64,000 bases of DNA from Trabulsiella odontotermitis (GCF_030053895.1 NZ_CP125781.1:806001-870000), one strand, 5' to 3'. Shown: positions 55,290 through 64,000, counted from the first letter of the stretch. Notes: generated by a model not told the origin, from the letters alone. Numbers and translations are program-made.

Positions 55290-55620
55290 GAGTATTATAA
55301 AACATTAACATGGGATCGTGGGGCTGAAATGACCAGCCACATCCGATGTACTGTAGCGACAGACATTCAGGTTTATTTCTGCGATCCTCAATCCCCCTGG
55401 CAACGCGGCTCCAATGAAAATACGAACAGATTGCTCAGGCAGTATTTTCCAAAAGGAACTGACTTATCGGTTCACAGCCAGCAAAGCACTTAACAGTGCT
55501 GCCAGGCAGCTCAACGAGAGGCCAAGAAAAATGCTGGACTATGAATCTACCGCAGAGCAGCTCAATAAGAAGTGTGTTGCATCCATCGGTTGAGCTCACA
55601 CTCCGTACCGTACACGGGGA
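55290..55620 (+). pseudogene. IS30-family transposase 3' fragment
   Basis: Reads LTWDRGAEM, CDPQSPWQRGSNENTNRLL and YFPKGTDLS, the C-terminal DDE blocks of IS30 transposases, then shifts frame (VHSQQST stop). Its 5' part is absent and it abuts the IS3-family element. Confidence 0.8.
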
Positions 55621-55679
55621 GGTATGAGGGCGCAGGTTTTCCTGCGGCGCAACTCATCGTGGCATTGTAAGTATCCCGC

Positions 55680-55891
55680 TCATCTGCTCCTGCGCCATGA
55701 GGGGTAAATTACCGGCAAACAGGTCCCGGAAATCATTCTGCTCAACTCCCATGACGGCACCAGTTCGTACCAGATGCTGCCGGGCCTGTTCAGGGCAGTG
55801 TGCCAGAACGGACTCGTCTGCGGCGAGTCGTTTAGTGAAGTGCGAGTACTGCACAAAGGATATGTGGTGAGTCAGGTGATCGAAGGGGCGT
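55680..55891 (+). pseudogene. DUF932 gene fragment
   Basis: Translates as ITGKQVPEIILLNSHDG, SSYQMLPGLFRAVCQNGL and EVRV...VIEGAYG, about a quarter of the intact DUF932 protein at 49597-50415 but in the opposite orientation, with frameshifts at the left. Evidence of a duplicated and broken island copy at the coo junction. Confidence 0.75.
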
Positions 55892-56159
55892 ATGGGGGCT
55901 CTGGCATCCCGGCATGCCGCTGAAGTTCACTTGGCGGCAATGGTGCGCACCTGTGCATAGCGGCACGGCATCCGTACGCTGGCCTTTGGTGGGGGGCTGC
56001 AAACCAGTTGCTGGTGAGCTGGCTGAAATTCTATCTTGCTGGATTCTCGCTACTGTTCCCGCAGAAACTGCTCGCTGGATCGCTCATAGGGCAAAGCAAT
56101 GACGCAGATGTGACTTTATGATAGAAAAGCAGAAGTAAATAATAACAGTGAGGTCGACG
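55892..56159. other. Junction between island debris and the coo genes
   Basis: A short frame (55914-56102, ending GELAEILSCWILATVPAETA) may be a broken gene end, but I do not recognise it. No terminator or palindrome of CooA-type found. Confidence 0.35.
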
Positions 56160-56831
56160 ATGCGAGCAAAAATGAGAGTGTCTGCATTTAATCTGGTAGA
56201 CTTGCTTAATCAGCCATCACACCAGCATATTTTGCGGCAGTTCCATAATAAAAAATTCCATAAAGGTGAGCGGGTAAGTGATTCGTATATTCGCGACGAT
56301 AACGTCTTTATTGTCTCTTCTGGCCAGTTGCGTGTTTTTCTCTCGTATGGCGACCGGGAATTTACGCTATATTTTCTTGAAAGTGGAGATATTTTCTCGA
56401 CTCACACCCGTGCATATATCGAGGCAGTAAAAGAGTCGGTCATCCTTATGTTGCCTACAAAAATATTTCGCCAGCATCTGTCTACCCATCCAGATATGGC
56501 ACTGCAGATGACGGGAATATTAGGTGATATGCTCGGCAGTTCCTGGGATGTTATTGAAGGAATTATTTTCCACGATGCCAAAACCCGACTGATTGCCTTT
56601 ATTTTATCACTGGGAAAAGAACGCGGCGTGGTAACGGAGAACGGAACGGAATTTGAATGCGATCTGACGATGGAAGATATTTCGCTGATTATTGGCTCGA
56701 CCCGCCAGACCACTTCCTCTTTATTTAATGTCTTAATCAAAGATGGCGATATTGTGCGAATCTGTAAAAACAAATATGCCATCGGGGATATTATAGCGCT
56801 GAGTACCCGGCTCGCGGAGTATAAAGCCTGA
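56160..56831 (+). CDS. cooA: CooA-like CO-sensing CRP/FNR regulator
   Basis: 223 residues. Effector domain followed by a winged helix (GSTRQTTSSLFNVLIKDG). Compared with R. rubrum CooA, the heme histidine is kept in SGDIFSTHTRAY (His77 position) but the redox-switch Cys75 is Ser. The signature FHDAKTRLIAFIL is also CooA-like. The N-terminus, which supplies Pro2 in R. rubrum, starts MRAK here. Start chosen at 56160 after GTGAGG; alternatives are 56148 and 56172. Convergent with cooH, only 13 bp apart. Confidence 0.85.
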   Translation: MRAKMRVSAFNLVDLLNQPSHQHILRQFHNKKFHKGERVSDSYIRDDNVFIVSSGQLRVFLSYGDREFTLYFLESGDIFSTHTRAYIEAVKESVILMLPTKIFRQHLSTHPDMALQMTGILGDMLGSSWDVIEGIIFHDAKTRLIAFILSLGKERGVVTENGTEFECDLTMEDISLIIGSTRQTTSSLFNVLIKDGDIVRICKNKYAIGDIIALSTRLAEYKA

Positions 56832-56844
56832 GCCGGGGAATACC

Positions 56845-57927
56845 TTAACGCTCGGTACAGGAGATGCAGGGGTCGATGCTGTTCACAATCAGCGCCACAT
56901 CGGCCACTGTGTTATCACGCATCATCACTGGCAGCGCATCCCAGTTCGGGTAGCTCGGCACACGCCATTTCAAGCGCTCCGGCATATCTGTCCCGTTGGT
57001 GCGCAGGTAGTAAATCAACTCACCGCGCGGGGCTTCGGTTTTCGCCACCGCTTCACCCGGCGGAATGGTCGGCAGACCAGAAATAGATACCGGCCCTTCC
57101 GGCAGCTGCGCCAGGCACTGGCGAATCAGGGCGATGGCCATTTTCACCTCATCAAGGCGCACCATCGCACGCGACCAGACGTCGCCATCAGGACGGGTCA
57201 TGGTGGCAAAATCCAGTTCCGGATAAATGGCGTACGGCGTTTTGGCGCGCACGTCATATTCCACGCCCGATGCACGTGCCACCGGACCAATCAGGCCATA
57301 TTCCAGCGCAATCTCTTTGGGCAACACGCCGACGCCACGGGTACGGGTCAGAATACTGCTGTGCGTGGTGTAAATCTGATGGATTTCATCCACCGCCGGG
57401 GCCACTTCATCCAACCGTTTGAGCAGATAGGCGATGCTCTCGGCATTAAGGTTATATTTCACGCCGCCAATGCAGTTGGCCCCCAGATCCATACGGTTAC
57501 CGTACAGGGTCTCTTTGATGTCCTGCACGATTTCGCGCGTTTCCAGCACGTGCATAAACAGTGACGTAAAGCCGATGATGTGCGCCATGATGCCGACGTT
57601 AAACAGGTTTGACGCCACGCGCTTGATCTCATCGGCGATCACGCGCAGATAGTGGCCGCGCGGCGGGACGTCGATACCGGCAATCTCTTCCAGCGCCATG
57701 CAAAAGGTGGTGGGGTGGCTGTTGGAGCACAGGGAACAGATCCGCTCGGTCAGGGTAATGTTCTGGTAGAAGTTGCGCTTCATCACCAGATATTCCATGC
57801 CACGGTGTACGTGCCCGGCAGAGATATGCAGCCCTTTAATGGTTTCCCCTTCAAGGTCGAGCTTAAAGTACATCGGCTCTTCCAGCGCCACGTGCAGCGG
57901 GCCAACCGGCATTTGATAACGGGTCAT
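56845..57927 (-). CDS. cooH: CooH-like NiFe-hydrogenase large subunit
   Basis: 360 residues of a group 4 energy-converting hydrogenase. Both NiFe ligand motifs are present: RICSLCSNSH (Cys64, Cys67) and DPCISCTER (Cys354, Cys357). The protein ends on that Arg with no cleavable tail, so no HycI-type maturation protease is needed, as I recall for R. rubrum CooH. Start at 57927 overlaps the cooU stop (ATGA); a longer frame begins 36 bp upstream. Last gene of the cooMKLXUH order. Confidence 0.9.
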   Translation of the reverse strand: MTRYQMPVGPLHVALEEPMYFKLDLEGETIKGLHISAGHVHRGMEYLVMKRNFYQNITLTERICSLCSNSHPTTFCMALEEIAGIDVPPRGHYLRVIADEIKRVASNLFNVGIMAHIIGFTSLFMHVLETREIVQDIKETLYGNRMDLGANCIGGVKYNLNAESIAYLLKRLDEVAPAVDEIHQIYTTHSSILTRTRGVGVLPKEIALEYGLIGPVARASGVEYDVRAKTPYAIYPELDFATMTRPDGDVWSRAMVRLDEVKMAIALIRQCLAQLPEGPVSISGLPTIPPGEAVAKTEAPRGELIYYLRTNGTDMPERLKWRVPSYPNWDALPVMMRDNTVADVALIVNSIDPCISCTER

Positions 57928-58454
57928 TGTTTCTCTCCACGTTGCTGCATGATTTTTTCCCACAGCGCCTTGGTGCTGGCGGCGTTCACCATGTCCGAGA
58001 ACGGAATGAATTTTTGCAGCACCGCCGCATCAATGTTCTCGTCAATAAACAGGCGTGTGGGGTTAGGGTGTCCCACCGCGTTCAGGTCGTAGAGCTCCAT
58101 AAATTCGCGCTCGTTCCAGTCGGCATTGTGAAACACCGGGGTCAGCGACGGGATATCGCGCTGGCCTTCGGCGAGGAACACCGTCAGGGTCAGCGCCGAA
58201 CCGTCGAGATCAAAGTGGTAAGCAATCTCGTGGATCTCCGTGGGCTTGCCTTCCACGCGCTGGTACGCACTGATGGTGTGCAAACGGCCACTGAGCTGTT
58301 TGATGCTCCAGGCGGCGGGCAGCAATTGCACCGGGCTGGTCAGTTTTACCCAGGCGGTTGCCACCCCCCATTTGTTGACCTGGGTTGTAAAGCTAAAACC
58401 CGGCGTCAGGTTCTGGTTAAACAGGGCTTCTGCCTTCTTGATATCGTCAATCAT
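57924..58454 (-). CDS. cooU: CooU-like NuoC/30-kDa subunit
   Basis: 176 residues. The NuoC-type block WNEREFMELYDLNAVGHPNP (ERExxDxxGxxFxxHP relative) marks it as the 30-kDa-like subunit, here a separate gene as in coo operons rather than fused to the large subunit as in HycE/HyfG. Start at 58454 overlaps cooX by 8 bp. Confidence 0.88.
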   Translation of the reverse strand: MIDDIKKAEALFNQNLTPGFSFTTQVNKWGVATAWVKLTSPVQLLPAAWSIKQLSGRLHTISAYQRVEGKPTEIHEIAYHFDLDGSALTLTVFLAEGQRDIPSLTPVFHNADWNEREFMELYDLNAVGHPNPTRLFIDENIDAAVLQKFIPFSDMVNAASTKALWEKIMQQRGEKQ

Positions 58455-59025
58455 GGCGCTTCTCGAGGTGGTTAAGGCGCGGATCCCGTTGGGTAATCCC
58501 GGGATCGCGGGTAAGGTCGATGCCCGGCGTATTTTGCTGCGCGGCGGCGCGGGCACGGCGACAGTCCGGGCACAGTTGGCGCATGGCGGCATCAACGCTA
58601 TCCGGTGTCTGATAGACCTTGTCCATCAGTGCCGGGCTGGCAGGCAGAAACGCGGTCTGACAGGACACACAGGTCTGAAAGAGCATGGTGCCCTCTTCGA
58701 TCATGCGGTATTTGTCTTCCTGCTTATGTGCCAGATGCCAGTCGTTGGTCAGGTGAATCGCTTTGGGCACGCAGTAGTGCTCGCACAGGCCGCAGAAGGT
58801 GCAGGTGTTGTGCCAGAGTACAAACTCCACCCCTTGTGGCGTCTGTTCAAAATGAATAGCGCCGCCGGCACAGACGTGTTCGCACATGCGACACACCGAA
58901 CAACGCGAGGCATCAAAGGCGATGCGCCCACGCAGGGCCTCTGGCGTAAAGGTCTCGCCAAAGGGGAAGGGGTCGGTGGACGGCCCCTGGCGCAGGTTGC
59001 GAATCAGGACTTTAAGAAAATTCAT
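58447..59025 (-). CDS. cooX: CooX-like ferredoxin subunit
   Basis: 192 residues with two [4Fe-4S] sets: CSVCRMCEHVC (Cys42-52) and CTFCGLCEHYC (Cys75-85). Two further CxxC pairs (CVSC, CPDC) could hold another metal. It links the small subunit to ferredoxin or CooF. Eight bases follow the cooL stop. Confidence 0.9.
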   Translation of the reverse strand: MNFLKVLIRNLRQGPSTDPFPFGETFTPEALRGRIAFDASRCSVCRMCEHVCAGGAIHFEQTPQGVEFVLWHNTCTFCGLCEHYCVPKAIHLTNDWHLAHKQEDKYRMIEEGTMLFQTCVSCQTAFLPASPALMDKVYQTPDSVDAAMRQLCPDCRRARAAAQQNTPGIDLTRDPGITQRDPRLNHLEKRHD

Positions 59026-59033
59026 GCCAGCTC

Positions 59034-59462
59034 CTAAATGCGTTGACGCCAGATGTCGATAGCCATGGCGATCCCTTCGATAATGGCCTGCGGACGGGGC
59101 GGGCAGCCCGGCACGTTGACATCAATCGGCAGGTAACAGTCCATCGGCCCGGCGACGGCATAGCTGTCGCGGAACACGCCGCCGGATATCGGGCAGATGC
59201 CAATCGCCACCGTCACTTTCGGTTCGGGGATCTCCTGATATACGCGCAGGACCTTCTCTTTGACCTTCATGGTCAGCGGGCCGGTAATCAGCACGATATC
59301 CGCATGTTTCGGGCTGCCGCAGTACTGGCAGCCAAGACGCTCCACGTCGTAGCGCGGAATACAGGCGGTGGTCGCCAGTTCCACATCGCAGCCGTTACAT
59401 GAGCCCGCATTGATGCGGTACAGCCAGGGAGAGCGGGTGGCGATGGAGTTTAATAACGTCAT
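59034..59462 (-). CDS. cooL: CooL-like NiFe-hydrogenase small subunit
   Basis: 142 residues, NuoB-like. The proximal [4Fe-4S] ligands are in GSCNGCDVE, with further Cys in GICPISG and VPGCPPRP. Start at 59462 (ATGA overlap with cooK). No signal peptide, as expected for a cytoplasm-facing group 4 enzyme. Confidence 0.92.
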   Translation of the reverse strand: MTLLNSIATRSPWLYRINAGSCNGCDVELATTACIPRYDVERLGCQYCGSPKHADIVLITGPLTMKVKEKVLRVYQEIPEPKVTVAIGICPISGGVFRDSYAVAGPMDCYLPIDVNVPGCPPRPQAIIEGIAMAIDIWRQRI

Positions 59463-60427
59463 AATGTTGTTCCCTGGGTCTGAGTCAGCACACAAATAAG
59501 ACCAATGATGCCCAGCAATTCAGGCCATTTCAGATAGAACCAAAAGGCCTGATCGATGCGCATCCTGCCCACCATGGCGCGCAGCAGCGTTTTACACAGA
59601 CAGGCCATAACAAGGCATTTCACCAGCAGCACCAGCACACCCGCGATGCCCGCTGGCCCGTTGGGGAAAAAGAGCGTGATGCCCAGTCCCACCACCACCA
59701 GCGTTTTCAGCGCCGACATCAAATGAAACAGCGCCAGCCCCGGCCCGGTGTATTCCAGAATCGGCCCTTCCAGTACTTCCGATTCCGCCTCGGGAATATC
59801 GAACGGCGCGATCCCGAGGTTGGCAGGCATAAACAGCACATAGGCCGCCAGCGCAGGCCACATCCACGGATCGAACAGGAAGGCACCGTGTTCTTGCTGG
59901 TAAGCCACGATCTCGTTCAGGGAGAAGGTGACCCAGCCGCCCTGTGCCAGCCCGACTTTCATCGCCACGCTTGCCAGTGCCAGCAATAACGGTCCTTCAT
60001 AGGCGAGGATCAGCACCATTTCGCGGGAGAAGCCCACCGCGCCGTAAACCGAACCCGAGCAGGAACCCGCCAGCATCAGCACCACGGCCGGGACCGTGAT
60101 CAGATACAGCAGCACCAGCAGATCCCCAAGCCCGGTCGCCGGCTGGTAGACATTGGCGATAGGGAGCAGGCTGATGGCGATCAGCATGCTGCCCACGCCA
60201 ATGGTCGGCAGCGCCAGGAACAGGCGGCGCGGCGCGCCATCCGGTACTAATGTTTGCTTGCGCATCAGTTTGATGATGTCGAAAAAAGGTTGCAGCAACG
60301 GAGGGCCGATGCGGCGCTGCAGACGCGCCACAACGATACGATCCACCCCTTTGAGTAACAGACCAAAAATCAGGGCCGCCGCGCCCAGCGGCAAAATCAT
60401 CAGCGGCGCGAAAAATGACGTCATCAT
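59459..60427 (-). CDS. cooK: CooK-like NuoH/HycD membrane subunit
   Basis: 322 residues with about eight membrane helices. NuoH-type blocks: RRIGPPLLQPFFDIIKL, and the acidic FDIPEAESEVLEGPILEY loop that couples redox to proton movement. It anchors the hydrogenase to CooM. Four bases after the cooM stop. Confidence 0.92.
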   Translation of the reverse strand: MMTSFFAPLMILPLGAAALIFGLLLKGVDRIVVARLQRRIGPPLLQPFFDIIKLMRKQTLVPDGAPRRLFLALPTIGVGSMLIAISLLPIANVYQPATGLGDLLVLLYLITVPAVVLMLAGSCSGSVYGAVGFSREMVLILAYEGPLLLALASVAMKVGLAQGGWVTFSLNEIVAYQQEHGAFLFDPWMWPALAAYVLFMPANLGIAPFDIPEAESEVLEGPILEYTGPGLALFHLMSALKTLVVVGLGITLFFPNGPAGIAGVLVLLVKCLVMACLCKTLLRAMVGRMRIDQAFWFYLKWPELLGIIGLICVLTQTQGTTL

Positions 60428-60431
60428 GGTG

Positions 60432-63400
60432 TTATTCCTTCTCCTGGGGGCGCAGCACCTGGCGGATTAACCGCTCAGGCGTCTGATACAGCGCAGAAGC
60501 CGGAACGTGCGCCTGCGCCGGGGTCAGGTCACAAACGCCGCCCTGGTGTAAATGAATCGACTGCGACTGACGGTTACTGAGGCGCCAGAACAGCCAGCCC
60601 AGAGCGGAAACCACCGCTACCAGCATCCACATGGTCAGCGGGTGCCAGCCGTTGGTGCCCGGCAGCGGCCCGGTCCAGGTAGCGTTAATCTGCCCAAGTC
60701 CACTGACCGACATCAGATGGCTAATCGGCACCAGCAGCACGCCTGGCAGCAGGCTGACAACCAGCGCTGCCAGGCTAAGCAGCCCCATCGGCAGCAGCAT
60801 GCTCAGCGGTGCCTCTTTGACTTTTTCCAGGTGTGGCGCAGGCGTTCCCATAAAGGCCGCATGGGCGAACTTCAACACCGCCGCCAGGGTGAACAGGCTC
60901 GACATCATCGCGCCCAGTCCCAGCAGATAGTGCCCGCTCTGGAACGCTGCCTGGTAAATCAGCCATTTCGAAGCAAAACCGTTTAACGGCGGAATGCCCG
61001 AAAGCGACAGCCCGGCAAACAGGAACATCCCGAAGGTCAGTGGCATCTTGCGCCCCAGACCGCCCAGCTCATCCAGACTCGACACGTGCACCTGCGCCAG
61101 AATGCAACCTGCGGCGAGGAACAGAATGTCTTTGAGCAGCATATGGTTCACCAGATGCATCAGCCCCCCGGCAATCCCTTCCGGCGTGGTCAGCGCCAGC
61201 CCTAACAGGATGTAGCCAAGCTGGCTCACCGTGCTGTAAATCAGCAGACGTTTGATGCCGTTCTGGATCAGCGCCAGCGCCCCGGCGTACAGCAGCGTGA
61301 GGGTGGCGATAATGGCAATGGCGTACATCAGCGTGTTGGTGCTGCCCAGCTCGCCGAAGCGAACAAACAGCAGGCCCGCGCCGCCGAGGGCGAACAGCTT
61401 AAGCACCCCGTAGATCCCACTTTTCAGCAGCACGGCAGAGATGTATCCGCTGACCGGCGTCGGCGCTGTTGGCGGGTGCATCTGGTAATCGATGCGCCAC
61501 GGCAACTGTGCCGCTTTCATCAACATCCCGGTAAGGACGAGCACTAAACCCGCGCCCAGCCACGGCAGTGACATGGTGCTGGCAGCGTGTGCGATGGCAT
61601 CAAAGCTAAAGCCGTCGCTACGGGCGCAAAGCATCGCCACGCCGAGGAACATGCAGGTAGCGCCGACAAAGTTGAAGATGAAGTACTTGAAGCCTTCGCG
61701 CAGCGCCTCTTCGGTTTCGTCGTGGATGATCACGAACCAGAGCGTCCAGCTACTCATGATTTCCCAGAAGGCGAAGAAGTTGAACAGGTCTTTGCTGGCG
61801 GTTACGCCAAGCAGACCGCCAATCATAAAGACGAAGAAGAAGAAAAAGCGGTGCTGGCTGTGGGCGTGGTCCATATAGCCGATGGCATAGCAGAGGTTAA
61901 GCACCCCAACACCTGCAATCAGCGCGGCAAACCACCAGGAGAGCAGGTCGTAGCGTCCGGCATCGGCCAGCACGGCGGCCAGCGTCAGGGCCATGACCAC
62001 CACGGCGAGCGTACCGGCGCGGCGCGGCGCACGTTTACCCAGCACAAAGGTCGCAATTGCGCCGACAATCGCAATCAGCGCCGCCGGGGACCAGTCGAGA
62101 TTAAGCGTTGGCAGGGCAGGGACCGCCCACTGCTGATGTTCGGCAATCTGCGTGATAACCGGGCGAACCCACTGCTGCAAACCGTAATCCGGGAACAGGC
62201 CGCCCAGAATCACCAGCGCGGCGAGAATGCCGGTGGCCACCCGCATCGCCAGCGGTGCGTCTTCCACTGCGCCACCCTTCCACGGGGAGAAGAACAGCAC
62301 GCGGACAATACGCAGGTAGTAAATCGCCCCTAGTACGCTGCCCGCCAGGAACAAGGCGGCAACGGCCAGCGCGTCGGCTTTGACCGCCGCGTAGATCATC
62401 ATGAACTTGCTAAAGAAGCCGCTAAAGGGCGGTAAGCCCATCACCGCCAGCGCGCCGATGGCGAAACACAGAGCGGTAAACGGCATCACCCGGCCGAGGC
62501 CTGCGATATCCGACAGCTTCTTCCCGGCGGCGCGGGCAATCAGGCCGCCTGCGGCCAGGAACAGCAGGTTTTTGAAGATGGCGTGGTTCATCACGTGCAG
62601 CAGCGCACTGGCAACGCTCAGGCTGGTCAACAGCCCCAGCATGGCGAGGATTTCACCCACCTGGGCCAGCGTGGAAAAAGCCAGAATGCGCTTAAGGTTC
62701 TGCTCGCGCAGGGCCATCACCTCCCCGTAAATCACCGTCATGCAGCCAAGCCCGGTGACCACCATGCCAAACGCCGGGTGGGTACCCACCGCCAGCAGGT
62801 GCCCGGTCAGACTGGTTCCGAGGACGATAAGGAAGATTTTCACCAGCCCGAAGACACCGGCTTTGGTCAAAATGCCGGACATCAGCGCGGAGATAGATGA
62901 CGGCGCAACCGGGTGAGCATCCGGCAGCCAGCCGTGCATCGGCCACAGGCCTGCTTTAACGCCCAGGCCAATCAGGAAACAGAGGCCGATAACGGCAGCA
63001 AATACCGGAGTCAGCTGTGTGGCCTGTGCGGCGATAATCGACATGTCGAAGCTGCCAAAACGGGTATGGCAGACCAGAATGCCGAAGTGCATGATGTACG
63101 CGCCGGTACAGCACATCAGGAAGTACTTACGCCCGGCTTTTAATGCCTCTGGCGTGCGTTCGTGAACGACAAGGAAATACGAGCTCCAGGTCATTAATTC
63201 CCAGAACAGGTAGAAATTGCCAAAGTCCTCGGCGGAAGCAACGCCAATCAAGGAACCGGCCATTAAGAACAGGAAGAAATAATAGCGGTTGGCGTGCTCA
63301 TCATGGCGCATATACGCCTGAGAATAGATGACTGCCACCGTAATCAGCCCGGCAAACAGCACCGAGAATAAATGGGACAGGCTGTCGCCGTTATTATGCT

Positions 63401-64000
63401 GCCAGACCAACACCAGTGTCGCCAGGGCAATAACCACCGCGCAACGGTCGCGTAATGTCGCATTTATTTTACCCACTGCGTACAGCACAAAGCCGCCGAC
63501 ATAAGGCAATATTACCCAGTAATGCCACGGGGTTTCGAAATTTGGTACCGGGGTTTTTACCGAGGCGGTTGTATAGTGTTCGGCAAGGTGTAATAACGAT
63601 TCCGGCATCAGGCTGAGATACACCGTAACAGCGGTTAATATAAACAGCAGGATCCAGCGTGCTGACAATAATTCCGTTGTGAACGAAGCCACAGGCGCGG
63701 CATTATTATCAGGTTCCAGGCACACGCGCTGAATAACAATAATATAGTAAATTGACGCCAGAATAGTCGCCAGCGTCGCGATTGCGGCAATGGCCCATTC
63801 TCCTTGTTCCATTGCGCCATATAAAATCAGAAACTTGCTGAATGAGCCTTTAAAGGGGGACAGCCCCATCACCGAGAACAGACCGAAGCCAAACAGCAAT
63901 GACGCCAGAGGCCAGCGCGAGCCGCTGCCAGCCAGCTTATCCAGCTCACTTGAGCCGTTACGCTTAATAAGATACGCCGCACTGAGGATGGTCAGCAGGC
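60432..64000 (-). CDS. cooM: CooM-like multi-module proton-pump subunit, 5' partial
   Basis: The frame stays open to the window edge; 1188 residues are visible. It contains three copies of the antiporter-module motif G(L/I)xPFxGxFSKF: MGLSPFKGSFSKF, MGLPPFSGFFSKF and SGIPPLNGFASKW. The first module is cut by the edge and the next two are full, each with the transport block (VAPSSISALMSGILTKAG; TAPTPVSGYISAVLLKSG). CooM couples electron flow from CO or ferredoxin to ion pumping. Whether the complete protein has two or three modules needs the upstream sequence. Confidence 0.88.
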   Translation of the reverse strand, partial: LLTILSAAYLIKRNGSSELDKLAGSGSRWPLASLLFGFGLFSVMGLSPFKGSFSKFLILYGAMEQGEWAIAAIATLATILASIYYIIVIQRVCLEPDNNAAPVASFTTELLSARWILLFILTAVTVYLSLMPESLLHLAEHYTTASVKTPVPNFETPWHYWVILPYVGGFVLYAVGKINATLRDRCAVVIALATLVLVWQHNNGDSLSHLFSVLFAGLITVAVIYSQAYMRHDEHANRYYFFLFLMAGSLIGVASAEDFGNFYLFWELMTWSSYFLVVHERTPEALKAGRKYFLMCCTGAYIMHFGILVCHTRFGSFDMSIIAAQATQLTPVFAAVIGLCFLIGLGVKAGLWPMHGWLPDAHPVAPSSISALMSGILTKAGVFGLVKIFLIVLGTSLTGHLLAVGTHPAFGMVVTGLGCMTVIYGEVMALREQNLKRILAFSTLAQVGEILAMLGLLTSLSVASALLHVMNHAIFKNLLFLAAGGLIARAAGKKLSDIAGLGRVMPFTALCFAIGALAVMGLPPFSGFFSKFMMIYAAVKADALAVAALFLAGSVLGAIYYLRIVRVLFFSPWKGGAVEDAPLAMRVATGILAALVILGGLFPDYGLQQWVRPVITQIAEHQQWAVPALPTLNLDWSPAALIAIVGAIATFVLGKRAPRRAGTLAVVVMALTLAAVLADAGRYDLLSWWFAALIAGVGVLNLCYAIGYMDHAHSQHRFFFFFVFMIGGLLGVTASKDLFNFFAFWEIMSSWTLWFVIIHDETEEALREGFKYFIFNFVGATCMFLGVAMLCARSDGFSFDAIAHAASTMSLPWLGAGLVLVLTGMLMKAAQLPWRIDYQMHPPTAPTPVSGYISAVLLKSGIYGVLKLFALGGAGLLFVRFGELGSTNTLMYAIAIIATLTLLYAGALALIQNGIKRLLIYSTVSQLGYILLGLALTTPEGIAGGLMHLVNHMLLKDILFLAAGCILAQVHVSSLDELGGLGRKMPLTFGMFLFAGLSLSGIPPLNGFASKWLIYQAAFQSGHYLLGLGAMMSSLFTLAAVLKFAHAAFMGTPAPHLEKVKEAPLSMLLPMGLLSLAALVVSLLPGVLLVPISHLMSVSGLGQINATWTGPLPGTNGWHPLTMWMLVAVVSALGWLFWRLSNRQSQSIHLHQGGVCDLTPAQAHVPASALYQTPERLIRQVLRPQEKE

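Noticed and set aside
56845..64000. Annotation as Hyf/Hyc formate hydrogenlyase
   Set aside because: The NuoC-like and large subunits are separate genes, the pump modules are fused in one frame, there is no formate dehydrogenase gene, and a CooA-like regulator is adjacent. The order fits coo.

Overview
The window looks like part of a large conjugative, multi-metal-resistance plasmid (or plasmid-derived island) of an enterobacterium such as Klebsiella, Enterobacter or Citrobacter. The reasons are the sil, mer and R773-like ars operons, an IncF-style leading region (ArdC, DUF1281, methylase-like protein), CbtA/KlcA island genes, and IS3- and IS30-family DNA. No replication gene, rRNA, tRNA or CRISPR array was seen.

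Layout. 1-5.0 kb: silver/copper efflux genes silC, silRS and silE plus a DUF305 protein; the rest of the sil operon lies off the left edge. 5.3-6.2 kb: an HNH nuclease. 6.4-10.7 kb: a one-ended Tn21-type mercury module (merRTPCADE) that cuts into a DUF4238-like gene. 11.7-14.0 kb: small accessory genes including an M50-type membrane protease. 14.2-20.4 kb: a first arsenic cluster (arsR, arsH, ECF sigma factor, arsD, arsA, then a GNAT acetyltransferase and an MFS transporter) with no ArsB. 20.4-25.3 kb: a second, R773-like arsRDABC operon on the minus strand with an extra LMW-phosphatase-type arsenate reductase. 25.4-30.8 kb: divergent from it, an AT-rich TtrBCA-like respiratory molybdoenzyme with a TorD-type chaperone; the shared intergenic carries an ArsR-type operator next to an FNR-like box.

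31.8-39.3 kb resembles a conjugation leading region. It has two diverged copies of a covarying pseudoknot-like element, several strong hairpins, a tyrosine recombinase, and seven consecutive genes whose leaders carry hairpins, most of them burying the Shine-Dalgarno sequence. 39.3-46.7 kb holds a lipoprotein/TraF-like operon, a degenerate TraI_2-domain protein and a second integrase. 47.2-53.9 kb is a CP4-type island block (AlpA, Gp2-like, DUF932, KlcA, RadC, CbeA/CbtA). An intact IS3-family element (54.06-55.29 kb) and fragments of an IS30 transposase and a second DUF932 gene mark the next junction.

56.16 kb to the right edge is the most striking part: a CooA-like, CO-sensing CRP/FNR regulator convergent with a cluster in the order cooM-K-L-X-U-H, the gene order of the CO-induced energy-converting hydrogenase of Rhodospirillum rubrum. 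cooM runs off the edge; the CO dehydrogenase genes (cooF, cooS) are not in the window and would be expected beyond it. If complete, the plasmid would join heavy-metal resistance, oxyanion respiration and CO-dependent hydrogen metabolism.
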